A DNA stretch of 64,000 nucleotides. Source: Paractinoplanes durhamensis. Its GTDB lineage: Bacteria; Actinomycetota; Actinomycetes; Mycobacteriales; Micromonosporaceae. The stretch's first letter is position 1. Each line of letters starts with the position of its first letter. Shown piece after piece: positions 8,063-17,118 of the stretch. The translations under genes were made by a program, and so were the position numbers. The notes under the pieces are model-generated. The model worked only from the letters and a program-made list of their open reading frames with translations. It had not been told where the DNA came from and searched no databases. The stretch is from contig NZ_BOML01000019.1 in assembly GCF_016862175.1 (NCBI RefSeq), forward strand, positions 372,001 to 436,000, written 5' to 3'.

Positions 8063-8338
8063 ATGAGTCGTGTTCGTTACGGCAGTCGGGCGGCAAACCG
8101 CCTGTCCCGCCGCAAGGTTCTCACCATCGCCGCATCGGTGGGCGTCGGTGCCTCCGTTGCCGGGGTCGCGGGGCTCAGCCTCGCAGGTGAGAGCGAGGCG
8201 AAGGACGACGGCCAGCCGCTGGTGATCTCGCTGCGGGACGCGTCCAAGGGCACCATCGACATTTTCAAGGGCGGTTCCAAAAAGACCGTCACCAACAAGA
8301 AGCTCGCTGCTGAGCTTGTCAAAGCCGCGAAGGCCTGA
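8063..8338 (+). CDS. small Tat-exported protein
   Basis: This 91-residue protein begins with a twin-arginine signal: LSRRKVLTIAA followed by a Gly/Ala-rich hydrophobic stretch and an A-x-A-like end near residue 47. The mature part is only about 45 residues, lysine-rich, with no recognised domain. It lies 15 bp before the DUF4331 gene and is probably cotranscribed with it. Export through Tat suggests that the mature peptide folds, or carries a cofactor or partner, before export. Its function is not known. Confidence 0.75.
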   Translation: MSRVRYGSRAANRLSRRKVLTIAASVGVGASVAGVAGLSLAGESEAKDDGQPLVISLRDASKGTIDIFKGGSKKTVTNKKLAAELVKAAKA

Positions 8339-8353
8339 AAGGAGCTTTACTAA

Positions 8354-9745
8354 ATGTCTTCCCATCGTGAAGCTCCGGAAATCAGCAAGGACCCGGTTGC
8401 TGACTCGTCCGACCTCTACGCGTTCGTCAGCCCCGACGACCCGGACACCGTGACGATCATCGCCAACTACGTTCCGATGCAGTTGCCGGCCAGCGGCCCG
8501 AACTTCTTCGAGTTCGGTGACGACGTCCTGTACGAGATCCACATCGACGCGAACGGCGACGCCCGGCCGGACATCACGTACCAGTTCCGGTTCCGGACCG
8601 AGCTGCGCAACGACAAGACGTTCCTGTACAACACCGGCCAGATCAAGTCGCTCGACGACGAGAACTGGAACCGCCGGCAGTTCTTCTCGGTGACGAAGGT
8701 CGACTCGCACGGCAAGAGCACGGTGCTGCACTCGAAGCTGCCCTGCCCGCCCTGCAACGTCGGCAAGATCTCCATCCCGGACTACGCCAAGCTCGCCGAG
8801 GATGCGGTCGCGAAGCTGAAGACCGGTGAGAAGGTCTTCGCCGGCCAGCGCGCCGACGCCTTCTTCGTCGACCTCGGCTCGATCTTCGACCTCGGCACGC
8901 TGCGGCCCTTCCAGGACAAGCACCTGGTCGGCGCGAGCCTGTTCAACTACGCCGGCAAGGCGGTCAACGCCGTCGACAAGCTGAACGTGCACTCGATCGC
9001 CCTGCAGATCCCGCTGCACATGGTGCGCCGGGACGGCAAGAAGAAGGTCCGCGCCACCGACCCGGGCGCCGTCATCGGCGTGTGGACGTCGGCGAGCCGC
9101 CGCCAGGTGCAGGTGCGCCAGGGCGACAAGAAGAACGCGGACGTCGAGGTCGGCCCCCAGGTGCAGGTGTCCCGCCTGGGTAACCCCCTCGTCAACGAGG
9201 TCGTCATCCCGATGGCGCAGAAGGACCTCTTCAACAGCCTGGAGCCCAAGGAGGACAAGCGGTTCTCCCAGTTCGTCGAGCAGCCGGAGCTGGCGCAGCT
9301 GCTGCCGGTGCTCTACCCGGGCCTGTTCGACAACCTGGCCGCCCTCAACAAGGCCAAGACGCCGCGCGCCGACCTGGTCGCGGTGCTGCTCACCGGTATC
9401 CCGGACGGGCTGATCGACGGGTTCCAGAACACCACCGGCGACACCAAGGCGGACATGCTGCGGCTCAACACCGCGATCCCGCCGGTCAAGGCGCCGAAGA
9501 AGTTCGGCCTGCTCGACGGTGACCTGGCCGGCTTCCCGAACGGGCGGCGCATCGAGGACGACGTGGTGTCGATCTCGATCAAGGCGGTCGCCGGTGTCAC
9601 GTTCGCTCTGGTCGACGCGAAGTTCAAGCCCGACGCCGCGGCCGGTCTGGTCGAGCAGGGCCTGAGCATCAAGGACTCGAGTGCCGGCCTGCTGAAGAAA
9701 TTCCCCTTCCTGGGTACGCCGTTCGATGGGTTCAACAATCCATGA
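8354..9745 (+). CDS. DUF4331 family protein
   Basis: This 463-residue protein starts at an ATG preceded by AGGAG (8340-8344). The N-terminus MSSHREAPEISKDPVADSSD is the hallmark of DUF4331, and the conserved DLYAFVSPDDPDTV and IHIDANGDARPDITYQFRF segments follow. No signal peptide is visible, although the upstream neighbour is a Tat substrate. The biochemical role of DUF4331 is not established to my knowledge. It is translationally coupled to the next small gene (ATGA overlap), and the three genes form one unit. Confidence 0.85.
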   Translation: MSSHREAPEISKDPVADSSDLYAFVSPDDPDTVTIIANYVPMQLPASGPNFFEFGDDVLYEIHIDANGDARPDITYQFRFRTELRNDKTFLYNTGQIKSLDDENWNRRQFFSVTKVDSHGKSTVLHSKLPCPPCNVGKISIPDYAKLAEDAVAKLKTGEKVFAGQRADAFFVDLGSIFDLGTLRPFQDKHLVGASLFNYAGKAVNAVDKLNVHSIALQIPLHMVRRDGKKKVRATDPGAVIGVWTSASRRQVQVRQGDKKNADVEVGPQVQVSRLGNPLVNEVVIPMAQKDLFNSLEPKEDKRFSQFVEQPELAQLLPVLYPGLFDNLAALNKAKTPRADLVAVLLTGIPDGLIDGFQNTTGDTKADMLRLNTAIPPVKAPKKFGLLDGDLAGFPNGRRIEDDVVSISIKAVAGVTFALVDAKFKPDAAAGLVEQGLSIKDSSAGLLKKFPFLGTPFDGFNNP

Positions 9746-10089
9746 TCAGCCACGATCACCACCACCATCACACGATGGCGCCGTCCGGCCAGGGCACGGT
9801 CGTCCTCAACATCGGCTACGGCATCGGCGCACTGGTGATCCACACCCCGGGCCGGCTGCACGGGCACGAGATCGAGGTCAGCCCGGTCAACGACCCCGCA
9901 CATCGGACACATGCCGCGGTTCGCGCCCGGTACGTGCGCGGCGGGGTGCTGTGGAGTGTGGTCATCGACAGCCTCCCGGCCGGCCGCTACACGGTGTGGC
10001 GTGACCCGGTGACCGCGCTGGCCGAGATCGAGGTGCCCGGCGGCGGTGTCGCCGAGTTCGAGTGGCCGGCCGAGGTCGCGGTCGCCTGA
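9742..10089 (+). CDS. small His-rich conserved hypothetical protein in the DUF4331 operon
   Basis: This 115-residue protein starts within the DUF4331 stop (ATGA). It begins ISHDHHHHHTM, a natural histidine cluster that could bind metal, and the rest reads as a small beta-rich domain (IGALVIHTP, YVRGGVLWSVVIDSLPAGRYTVW, AEIEVPGGGVAEFEW). The 'LPAGRYTV' segment resembles carboxypeptidase-regulatory/transthyretin-like beta sandwiches, but that is a guess. No signal peptide is visible. Confidence 0.7.
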   Translation: MISHDHHHHHTMAPSGQGTVVLNIGYGIGALVIHTPGRLHGHEIEVSPVNDPAHRTHAAVRARYVRGGVLWSVVIDSLPAGRYTVWRDPVTALAEIEVPGGGVAEFEWPAEVAVA

Positions 10090-10128
10090 CCCCCGCGCCG
10101 TCGTCCCCGCAGGTCTAGGGTGGACGGC

Positions 10129-11124
10129 ATGGTCGGCCCGGCCGCACCCCTCGACATCCCCGTGCACGTCGCTCTGCGCACGCGCGACGTGGGTGAGGCG
10201 AGGGCGTTCTGCCAGAAGTTGTTCTACGGCCCGCTGCAGGTCACCCCGGTCGGTGACTGCAGCGGGTTCGCTTTTTTCGGTGACGTGGTGATGCTCGGCC
10301 CGGTGACCGTCGGCGAGATCAGCTACGGGTCCGACGTGCACGTGAACATCGCCGACCTCGAGACGGCCTACCACGTGCTCGCCCCGATCACCGGCACCCT
10401 GCGGTCCCGCCACCGCGGCACCACCGTGCTGGCCGACCAGACCCGGGCCGCGGTCTACCGGCCGATCGGCGCCATCGACCTCGACTGGCCCGGCGACTGC
10501 CGGCTGCTCAGCGTCAAGATCGAGCGGGCCGCCCTGGAGCGCGAGCTCGACGCGGCGCTCGACCAGCGGATCGTGTCGCCGCTGCTGCTGGGGGAGAGCT
10601 TCGACCTGGTCGACGGCCCCGGGCGCACCTGGGCGGCGCTGGTCCGGCTGCTGCACGCCGAGCTGTGCGCCGAGGACGGCCTGGCCCGGGAGCCCAGGAT
10701 GGCGGCCCGCTGGCGCGACATGGTGGTCAGCGGCCTGGCCCTGACCGTCGAGCATCCGTATGGTGACGAGCCGGCCGGCCTGCAGGGCCCGCGCCGGCCG
10801 CGCACCGTCAAACGCGCCCTCGACGCGATGCACGCCGAGCCGTGGCGCCAGTTCACCGCCACCGAGTTGGCCGCTGTCGCCGGCGTCGGGGTGCGGGTGC
10901 TGCAGGAGTCGTTCCGCCAGCACGTCGGGCAGTCGCCGCTGGCCTACCTCAAGCGCCTGCGCCTCGACGGGGTGCACGCGGAGTTGTCCCGCTCGGACCC
11001 GTGGCAGGTCAACGTCAGCGAAGTGGCCTACCGATGGGGCTTCACCCACCTCGGCCGCTTCGCCGGCGCCTACCGCAACCGCTACGGGATCTCCCCGTCC
11101 CAAACGTTGCGCGAGCGGCGTTAG
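10129..11124 (+). CDS. AraC-family transcriptional regulator
   Basis: This is a protein of about 331 residues. The N-terminal 200 residues resemble the AraC-binding-like sensor domain. The C-terminal 100 residues carry two helix-turn-helix motifs: [27 protein letters not shown], then [33 protein letters not shown], the AraC signature. I prefer ATG 10129, 8 nt after TAGGG, over GTG 10120. It is downstream of the DUF4331 unit and ends overlapping the glgC stop on the other strand. Target and inducer are unknown; the DUF4331 operon just upstream is the nearest candidate. Confidence 0.85.
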   Translation: MVGPAAPLDIPVHVALRTRDVGEARAFCQKLFYGPLQVTPVGDCSGFAFFGDVVMLGPVTVGEISYGSDVHVNIADLETAYHVLAPITGTLRSRHRGTTVLADQTRAAVYRPIGAIDLDWPGDCRLLSVKIERAALERELDAALDQRIVSPLLLGESFDLVDGPGRTWAALVRLLHAELCAEDGLAREPRMAARWRDMVVSGLALTVEHPYGDEPAGLQGPRRPRTVKRALDAMHAEPWRQFTATELAAVAGVGVRVLQESFRQHVGQSPLAYLKRLRLDGVHAELSRSDPWQVNVSEVAYRWGFTHLGRFAGAYRNRYGISPSQTLRERR

Positions 11125-12353
11125 AGCTCGACGGGCTGGCCCTTGCCGATGACCACGATGCCGTTGTCGGAGACGGTGTAGAGCTTGCGGTCGCGATCGA
11201 GGTCGACGCCGATCTGGGCGCCCTCCGGGATCACCACGTTCTTGTCGATGATGGCGTTGCGCAGGATCGCGCGCCGGCCCACCGACACGCCCTCCATCAG
11301 CACCGAGCCCTCGACGTGCGCCCACGAGTTGATCCGCACGTTCGGCGAGATCACCGAGCGCTCCACCAGCGAGCCGGACACCACCACACCGGGGGAGATC
11401 ATCGACTCGATGGCGCGGCCCTGCCGGTCGTCGAAGCCGTGCACGAACTTCGCCGGCGGCCATGAGCCGTAGTTGGTGAAGATCGGCCAGTCGTGGTTGT
11501 AGAGGTTGAAGATCGGCAGCGTGGCGATGAGGTCCATGTGGGCCTCGTAGAACGAGTCGAGCGTTCCCACGTCGCGCCAGTAGCCGCGGTCGCGGTCGGT
11601 GCTGCCGGGCACCTCGTTGTCGCGGAAGTCGTAGACGTTCGCCTCGCCCCGCTCCACGAGCATCGGGATGATATTTCCGCCCATGTCGTGTTTGCTGTCG
11701 GGGTTCTGCGCGTCCTTCGTGACCGCCTCGCACAGCGCCCGCGTGGTGAACACGTAGTTGCCCATCGACGCGTAGACCTCGTCGGGGGAGTCGGCCAAGC
11801 CCTGCGCGTCGCGCGGCTTCTCCCGGAAGGCCTTGATCTTCTTACCGTCCTCGGCCACGTCGATCACGCCGAACTGCCAGGCCTCGGACTTGGGCTGGCG
11901 GATGCCGGCCACCGTCACCGCGGCGCCCGAGGCGATGTGGTCCTCGACCATCTGCTTCGGGTCCATGCGGTAGATGTGGTCGGCGCCGAACACGATCACG
12001 TAGTCGGGCGACTCGTCGTTGATCAGGTTGAGGCTCTGATAGATCGCGTCCGCGGAACCGGAGAACCAGCGCGGGCCGAGTCGCTGCTGGGCCGGCACCG
12101 GGGTGACGTAGTTGCCGAGCAGCGTGGACATCCGCCACGTCTTGGTGATGTGCCGGTCGAGCGAGTGCGATTTGTACTGGGTCAGCACGACGATCTTGAG
12201 GAAGCCGCCGTTCGCCAGATTCGACAGCACGAAATCGATCATGCGATAGATGCCGCCGAAGGGCACGCCGGGCTTAGCCCGGTCCGCCGTCAGGGGCATC
12301 AGGCGCTTACCTTCACCACCGGCCAGAACGATCGCAAGCACCTTGACAGCCAT
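11121..12353 (-). CDS. glgC: glucose-1-phosphate adenylyltransferase
   Basis: This 410-residue enzyme makes ADP-glucose from ATP and glucose-1-phosphate, the committed step to glycogen. Signature elements are present: [16 protein letters not shown] (nucleotide-binding loop), [15 protein letters not shown], the [10 protein letters not shown] catalytic segment, and a C-terminal left-handed beta-helix-like region ([18 protein letters not shown]). Length is typical of bacterial GlgC. It is transcribed away from glgA across a 136-bp gap, the same arrangement as mycobacterial glgC and Rv1212c. Its stop overlaps that of the convergent AraC gene by four bases. Confidence 0.95.
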   Translation of the reverse strand: MAVKVLAIVLAGGEGKRLMPLTADRAKPGVPFGGIYRMIDFVLSNLANGGFLKIVVLTQYKSHSLDRHITKTWRMSTLLGNYVTPVPAQQRLGPRWFSGSADAIYQSLNLINDESPDYVIVFGADHIYRMDPKQMVEDHIASGAAVTVAGIRQPKSEAWQFGVIDVAEDGKKIKAFREKPRDAQGLADSPDEVYASMGNYVFTTRALCEAVTKDAQNPDSKHDMGGNIIPMLVERGEANVYDFRDNEVPGSTDRDRGYWRDVGTLDSFYEAHMDLIATLPIFNLYNHDWPIFTNYGSWPPAKFVHGFDDRQGRAIESMISPGVVVSGSLVERSVISPNVRINSWAHVEGSVLMEGVSVGRRAILRNAIIDKNVVIPEGAQIGVDLDRDRKLYTVSDNGIVVIGKGQPVEL

Positions 12354-12489
12354 GGCAGAACGCTAACTTTCCGCCAGCGCTAACGCCAGCCGAAGAAGGC
12401 AACTCACCGGACAACATTCCGGTGCATACACGATATCTGATCTTGGGCGCCGTCGCGCCGCTTCGCCGGGAAGGCACTAGGCTCGGTAC

Positions 12490-13701
12490 GTGACCGAAAC
12501 AGGTGCGAAATCGCTGCGCGTCGATCTGATCACCAGGGAGTACCCGCCCGAGGTGTACGGCGGGGCCGGCGTCCACCTGGAATATCTGGCGCGCGACCTG
12601 CGCCCCCTCAGCGACGTGCGGGTGCACTGCTTCGGCGCGCCGCGCACCGAGCCGGGCGTCACCGCCTACCCGGAGCCCGCCGAGCTGGCCGGCGCCAACG
12701 CCGCGCTGCGCACGATGGGCGTCGACCTGGCGATCGCGGCCGGCTGCGAGGGCACGGACATCGTGCACAGCCACACCTGGTACGCGAATTTCGCCGGCCA
12801 CACCGCCAAGCTCCTGCACGGCGTCCCGCACGTGGTCACCACGCACAGCCTCGAGCCGCTGCGCCCGTGGAAGGCCGAGCAGCTCGGCGGCGGCTACGCG
12901 CTGTCGTCGTTCTGCGAGCGGGTCGCGATCGAGAACGCCGACGCGATCATCGCGGTCTCCGGCGGCATGCGCCGCGACGTGCTGACCGCCTATCCGACGG
13001 TCAACCCGGACAAGGTCCAGGTCGTCTACAACGGCATCGACACGTCGCAGTACACGCCGGATACCGGCACCGACGTGATCGAGCGGCTCGGCATCGATCT
13101 CAACCGGCCCAGCGTCGTCTTCGTCGGTCGGATCACCCGGCAGAAGGGCCTGCCCTACCTGATGCGGGCCTGCCACGACCTGCCGCCGGAGACCCAGATC
13201 GTGCTGCTGGCCGGCGCGCCCGACACCCCGGAGATCGCCGCCGAGGTCGAGGGGCTCGCGTCGCGGCTGCGCGGCGCCCGCGACCCGCAGGGCGTGATCT
13301 GGGTGCAGGAGATGCTGCCCAAGCACGAGGTCGTCCAGGTCCTCACGCACGCGACCGTGTTCGTCTGCCCGTCCATCTACGAGCCGATGGGCATCGTCAA
13401 CCTGGAGGCGATGGCCTGCGAGACCGCCGTCGTCGCTACCGCGACGGGCGGAATCCCCGAGGTGGTGGCGGACGGCGAGACCGGCCTGCTGGTGCCGATC
13501 GAGCAGGTTTCCGACGGTACGGGTACGCCCGTCGACCCCGACAAGTTCGTGGCCGATCTCGCCGCCGCGATGACCACGCTGATCCAGGATCCGCAGCGGG
13601 CCGGCGTGATGGGCAAGGCCGGCCGGCGCCGCGCGGTGGAGAAGTTCAGCTGGTCCCGGATCGCCGAGGACACCCTGGCGGTCTACCGGTCGGTGCTCTG
13701 A
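12490..13701 (+). CDS. glgA: GT4-type glycogen/maltose-1-phosphate synthase
   Basis: This 403-residue GT-B glycosyltransferase uses ADP-glucose. Visible features are the N-terminal PPEVYGGAGVHLEYL loop, HSHTWYANFAG, the hinge VFVGRITRQKGLPYLM, and the donor-binding E-x7-E segment SIYEPMGIVNLEAMAC followed by VATATGGIPEVV. The closest mycobacterial relative by context and size (Rv1212c, GlgM) makes maltose-1-phosphate as well as extending glucan, so either product is possible. GTG start; no strong ribosome site. It diverges from glgC, and the two should be controlled from 12354-12489. Confidence 0.9.
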   Translation: MTETGAKSLRVDLITREYPPEVYGGAGVHLEYLARDLRPLSDVRVHCFGAPRTEPGVTAYPEPAELAGANAALRTMGVDLAIAAGCEGTDIVHSHTWYANFAGHTAKLLHGVPHVVTTHSLEPLRPWKAEQLGGGYALSSFCERVAIENADAIIAVSGGMRRDVLTAYPTVNPDKVQVVYNGIDTSQYTPDTGTDVIERLGIDLNRPSVVFVGRITRQKGLPYLMRACHDLPPETQIVLLAGAPDTPEIAAEVEGLASRLRGARDPQGVIWVQEMLPKHEVVQVLTHATVFVCPSIYEPMGIVNLEAMACETAVVATATGGIPEVVADGETGLLVPIEQVSDGTGTPVDPDKFVADLAAAMTTLIQDPQRAGVMGKAGRRRAVEKFSWSRIAEDTLAVYRSVL

Positions 13702-14534
13702 CAGATCGCTCGGGCCACCGCCCGGCCGCTCAGCCAGGCCGTCTGCACCCGCGGGCGGCCGAAGGCGTCCCCGCACAGATAGACGTTGCCCTGCCGGGCG
13801 AAGTCGCCGGTGCCGGGCCGCGGTTGGGCGTACGGCCAATAACGGGTTTCGATGTGGGGTTTCTCGTCGATGCCGAGAACCTCGCCGACCGCCTCGGCCA
13901 ATGGCTCGCCGTCCCGGTTCTCCCGGGCATAATCGGCGGTGGAGTGCGCGACCAGGACCGGGGCGCGATCGCCGCGGCGGTCACCGTCGTCGGCCACGGT
14001 GGCCAGCACCGGATGGTCGTTGACGAAAGCGCCGGCGAAATCGGGCCACGACCTTTCGCCGTACGTCAAAATCGCCGTCACCACCGGTGACCAGGACTGC
14101 TCCGGGAAGTCGGCCAGGCCGGCCGCCTGCGGCCCGGGCATGGCCAGGACCACCGCCGCCGCCTCCGGCAGCTCGGTGACCTCGGCTCCCAGCGTGATGT
14201 CGAGGCCGCGGGCCAGGTCGGCGGCGAGGCTGTTGAGGCCGCCGGGCGCCGCCCAGCGGGTGACCGGCTCGCCCTGCTGACCACGCAGCGTGTCGGTCCA
14301 CGGGTGGGCGAGGCCGGCGATCCGCCACGACTGCAGCCGGCCGAGGAAGGCCGGGTCGTCGCCGGTCAGGTAGGCGGCGCCGGTGTCGACCCAGCGGCCG
14401 CCGATCAGTTCGCTGGCCAGTCGGCCGCCAACTGTGCCCCTTCGTTCCACCACTCTGGCCGTAATGCCCGCATCGACCAGTTCACGGGCACATGCGAGCC
14501 CGGCGATTCCCGCCCCTACCACCACGACCGTCAT
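13683..14534 (-). CDS. FAD-dependent oxidoreductase, renalase/amine-oxidase-like
   Basis: This 283-residue protein has an N-terminal Rossmann dinucleotide motif VVGAGIAGLACA followed by the acidic end of beta-2 (VVERRGTVGGRL), as in renalase-like flavoproteins. The C-terminal FAD-contact segment is NVYLCGDAFGRPRVQTAWLSG. It is shorter than classical monoamine oxidases, matching the compact renalase-type group. The substrate is unknown. It overlaps the 3' end of glgA by 19 bp in convergent orientation and diverges from the next gene across 54 bp. Confidence 0.85.
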   Translation of the reverse strand: MTVVVVGAGIAGLACARELVDAGITARVVERRGTVGGRLASELIGGRWVDTGAAYLTGDDPAFLGRLQSWRIAGLAHPWTDTLRGQQGEPVTRWAAPGGLNSLAADLARGLDITLGAEVTELPEAAAVVLAMPGPQAAGLADFPEQSWSPVVTAILTYGERSWPDFAGAFVNDHPVLATVADDGDRRGDRAPVLVAHSTADYARENRDGEPLAEAVGEVLGIDEKPHIETRYWPYAQPRPGTGDFARQGNVYLCGDAFGRPRVQTAWLSGRAVARAICQSTDR

Positions 14535-14588
14535 GGGAAAAATCTACGGCCCCGGTAACTGTCGCACCGGCGAGGCAGACTGTTCCTC

Positions 14589-16208
14589 ATGTTTCGCGTG
14601 CCCCGACCACCCGTCCGGCTGACTTTGGCGCTTGCGTCGGTGCTGTTCGCGGTCGGTGTGCTCGGGCTCGGCCTGGTGCGCGCCGCGTTCTACGATCCCG
14701 CGGATCCCGGCGCGACCTGGTCGTCGGCGCCGCCCGCGGCCGGCCCGGTGGTGGCCGGCAAGTGCGGCGGGGTGCCGCTGCGGGCGACCCGGTCGACCCG
14801 CGGTTTCTGGCTGACCACGGTCATGAACATCGATTGGCCGAGTCGGCAGGGCCTCCCGGAGGCGCAGGTCAAGGCGGAGTACGACAAGTGGCTCGACCTC
14901 GCCGTGGCCCAGCACCACAACGCGGTCTTCGTGCACGTGCGGCCCAGCGGCGACGCGTTCTGGCCGTCCGAGTTCGCGCCCTGGTCCGAGTGGCTCACCG
15001 GCAAGCGGGACGGCCAGTCGCCCGGGTGGGACCCGATGGCCTACATGGTGGCCGGCGCGCACGCCCGCAACCTGGAGTTCCACGCCTGGTTCAACCCGTA
15101 CCGGGGGACCCAGCCCGGCCCCGGCGGCCCCGGCGCCGACTTCAGCAAGCTCGCCCCCAACCACCCGCTCCTCGCGCACCGCGACTGGGCTCTTGCCTAT
15201 CCCCAGGGCAAGTCGGCCCGCCTCTACTTCGATCCGGGCATCCCGGCCGCCCGCAAGTTCGTCGAGGACTCGATGCTGGAGGCGGTCCAGAAGTACGACA
15301 TCGACGGCGTGCACTTCGACGACTTCTTCTACCCCTACCCGCAGGCCGGGCAGGATTTTCCGGACGACGCCAGCTACGCGGCCTACGGCAAGGGCAAGGC
15401 ACGGGCCGACTGGCGGCGGGACAATGTGGACACCCTGGTCCGCGAGATGAACGAGCGGATCAAGGCGCTCAAGCCGTGGGTCAAGTTCGGGATCAGCCCG
15501 TTCGGCATCTGGCGCAACCTCGACACCGACCCGGACGGCTCCGACTCGCACGGCCTCGAGGCGTACGACGCGATCTACGCCGACACCCGCAAGTGGGTGC
15601 AGGAGGGCTGGCTCGACTACATCGTCCCGCAGCTCTACTGGAACATCGGGTTCGCCAAGGCCGACTACGCCAAGCTGCTGCCCTGGTGGGTCAACCTGGT
15701 CAAGGGCACCAAGGTGCAGCTGTGGATCGGGCAGGGCGACTACCGGGTGGGGGAGAAGGGCGCCTGGAGCGACCCGGCCGAGATCGACAAGCACCTCGAC
15801 CTCGACGAGAAGGCCGGGGTGCTGGGCGAGGTCCACTTCAGCGCGAAATCGGTCCGGTCCAACCGGCTCGGCTCGGTCACCCGCTACTACGACCACCACT
15901 ACGCCGCGCCCGCCCTGCCGGCGGTGATGCCGCAGCTGCCGGCCGCCCCGCCGCCGGCCCCCGCGCTGACCGCGGCGCAGCGGGCCGGGGCGGCGATCAC
16001 CTTCACCGCCACCGCCGGGGCCGAGCCGGCCGCGGCGAGCTGGGCGCTCTACCGGGTGTCCGGCGATGCGGCGGCGCTGGTCGCGACCGGCCGCAGCGGC
16101 AGCCAGGTGAAGGATCCGAATCCGCCGCCCGGCAAATCGGTCTACTGCCTGACCGGTTTGGACCGCTCCGCCAACGAGGGCCCGGCCAGCGCGCCGTTCA
16201 GCGCCTGA
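14589..16208 (+). CDS. secreted GHL10/DUF187-type glycoside hydrolase
   Basis: This 539-residue exported protein begins with a signal anchor (LTLALASVLFAVGVLGLGLVRA). The central 350 residues match the family-10-like glycosyl hydrolase group (YngK, DUF187). Matching segments are RGFWLTTVMNIDWPS, HVRPSGDAFWPSEFAPW, EFHAWFNPYRG, the DIDGVHFDDFFYPYP segment with putative catalytic acids, and a late PQLYWNIGF. The last 100 residues look like an Fn3/Ig-like beta domain. Its likely target is cell-wall or extracellular glycan. The 3' end overlaps the convergent SDR gene by 67 bp. Confidence 0.85.
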   Translation: MFRVPRPPVRLTLALASVLFAVGVLGLGLVRAAFYDPADPGATWSSAPPAAGPVVAGKCGGVPLRATRSTRGFWLTTVMNIDWPSRQGLPEAQVKAEYDKWLDLAVAQHHNAVFVHVRPSGDAFWPSEFAPWSEWLTGKRDGQSPGWDPMAYMVAGAHARNLEFHAWFNPYRGTQPGPGGPGADFSKLAPNHPLLAHRDWALAYPQGKSARLYFDPGIPAARKFVEDSMLEAVQKYDIDGVHFDDFFYPYPQAGQDFPDDASYAAYGKGKARADWRRDNVDTLVREMNERIKALKPWVKFGISPFGIWRNLDTDPDGSDSHGLEAYDAIYADTRKWVQEGWLDYIVPQLYWNIGFAKADYAKLLPWWVNLVKGTKVQLWIGQGDYRVGEKGAWSDPAEIDKHLDLDEKAGVLGEVHFSAKSVRSNRLGSVTRYYDHHYAAPALPAVMPQLPAAPPPAPALTAAQRAGAAITFTATAGAEPAAASWALYRVSGDAAALVATGRSGSQVKDPNPPPGKSVYCLTGLDRSANEGPASAPFSA

Positions 16209-17059
16209 GTGCCGAGCTCCCACAGCCGGTCGGCCGCATCGGGGTCGAGCGCCCAGGCCGCCACGTTCTCGCCGGTCACGCCCTCCTGGTTGTCCTCGTC
16301 GAAGTAACGTCCGGTCACGTCGGCCAGCAGCGGGGAGGCGGCAAGCAGCACCTCGGTCGAGGCGCCCTGTTCCGGGGTGCGGAAGTTCTCCGGGTGCAGC
16401 AGGTCGCCGGCCGCGTCCATCGCGCCCATCGACCGCATCGTGTCCGGGTCGAGGTGTCGCTGCAGGGCGGTGTGGATGCGGCCCGGCGCCATCGCGTTCG
16501 CGGTGATCCCGTCGGCCGCCCACCGCTGGGCGGCACCGACCGCGAGGAGCACGTCGGCGGTCTTCGACTGGCTGTAGGCGGCCCACGGGTCGTACGGCCG
16601 GCGGGCGAAGTGCGGGTCGTCGAAGTGCACCGGCGAGCCGAGCTGGGCGCCCGAGCTGACCATCACGATCCGGGCGCCGCCGGCCGCCCGCAGGTGCTCG
16701 TGCAGGCCGGTGATCAGCGCGAAGTGCCCGAGGTAGTTGGTGGCCAGCTGCAGCTCCCAGCCGTTGGCGGCGTGGGTGAGCGCGGGCAGCGCCATGATCC
16801 CGGCGTTCGCGACGATCGCGTGCAGCGGCCCCCGCCAGGCCGCGGTGAAGTCCCGCACGCTGCCGAGGTCGGCCAGGTCGAGCTGCGCCCGGGTGGTCGC
16901 GGTGACCTCGGCCCCCGCGCCGGCCAGGGCGTTCGCGGCGGCCGCGCCGAGCCCCGAGCCGCCGCCGGTGACCAGGATCCGCCTCCCGGTCAGGTCGACG
17001 CCCTGCAAGACCTCGGCGGCGGTGGTGCGGACGGTGAACGGGGTGGTTACTCGTGTCAT
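16142..17059 (-). CDS. short-chain dehydrogenase/reductase
   Basis: This 305-residue classical-to-extended SDR has the cofactor loop VTGGGSGLGAAAA, the NAG motif (VANAGIM), Ser in MVSSGAQLG, and the catalytic pair in YSQSK. The PHFARRPYDPWAAYSQSK spacing resembles retinol/light-dependent-protochlorophyllide-reductase-like SDRs. The substrate is unknown. It is divergent from an AraC-family regulator over 59 bp, which probably controls it. Its C-terminal 22 codons lie opposite the end of the hydrolase gene. Confidence 0.88.
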   Translation of the reverse strand: MTRVTTPFTVRTTAAEVLQGVDLTGRRILVTGGGSGLGAAAANALAGAGAEVTATTRAQLDLADLGSVRDFTAAWRGPLHAIVANAGIMALPALTHAANGWELQLATNYLGHFALITGLHEHLRAAGGARIVMVSSGAQLGSPVHFDDPHFARRPYDPWAAYSQSKTADVLLAVGAAQRWAADGITANAMAPGRIHTALQRHLDPDTMRSMGAMDAAGDLLHPENFRTPEQGASTEVLLAASPLLADVTGRYFDEDNQEGVTGENVAAWALDPDAADRLWELGTQALNGALAGPSLAERSKPVRQ

Positions 17060-17082
17060 GCGTCCAGCATCTTCTTAAAATG

Positions 17083-17109
17083 GTGGACTCAGAATAGCTA
17101 AAGGTCCAC
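17083..17109. promoter_or_regulatory. inverted repeat between divergent SDR and AraC genes
   Basis: GTGGAC (17083-17088) and GTCCAC (17104-17109) are perfect complements separated by 15 bp of AT-rich sequence, within the 59-bp intergenic gap. Placement fits an operator for the adjacent AraC-type regulator acting on both genes. Confidence 0.45.
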
Positions 17110-17118
17110 GATAGTTGC

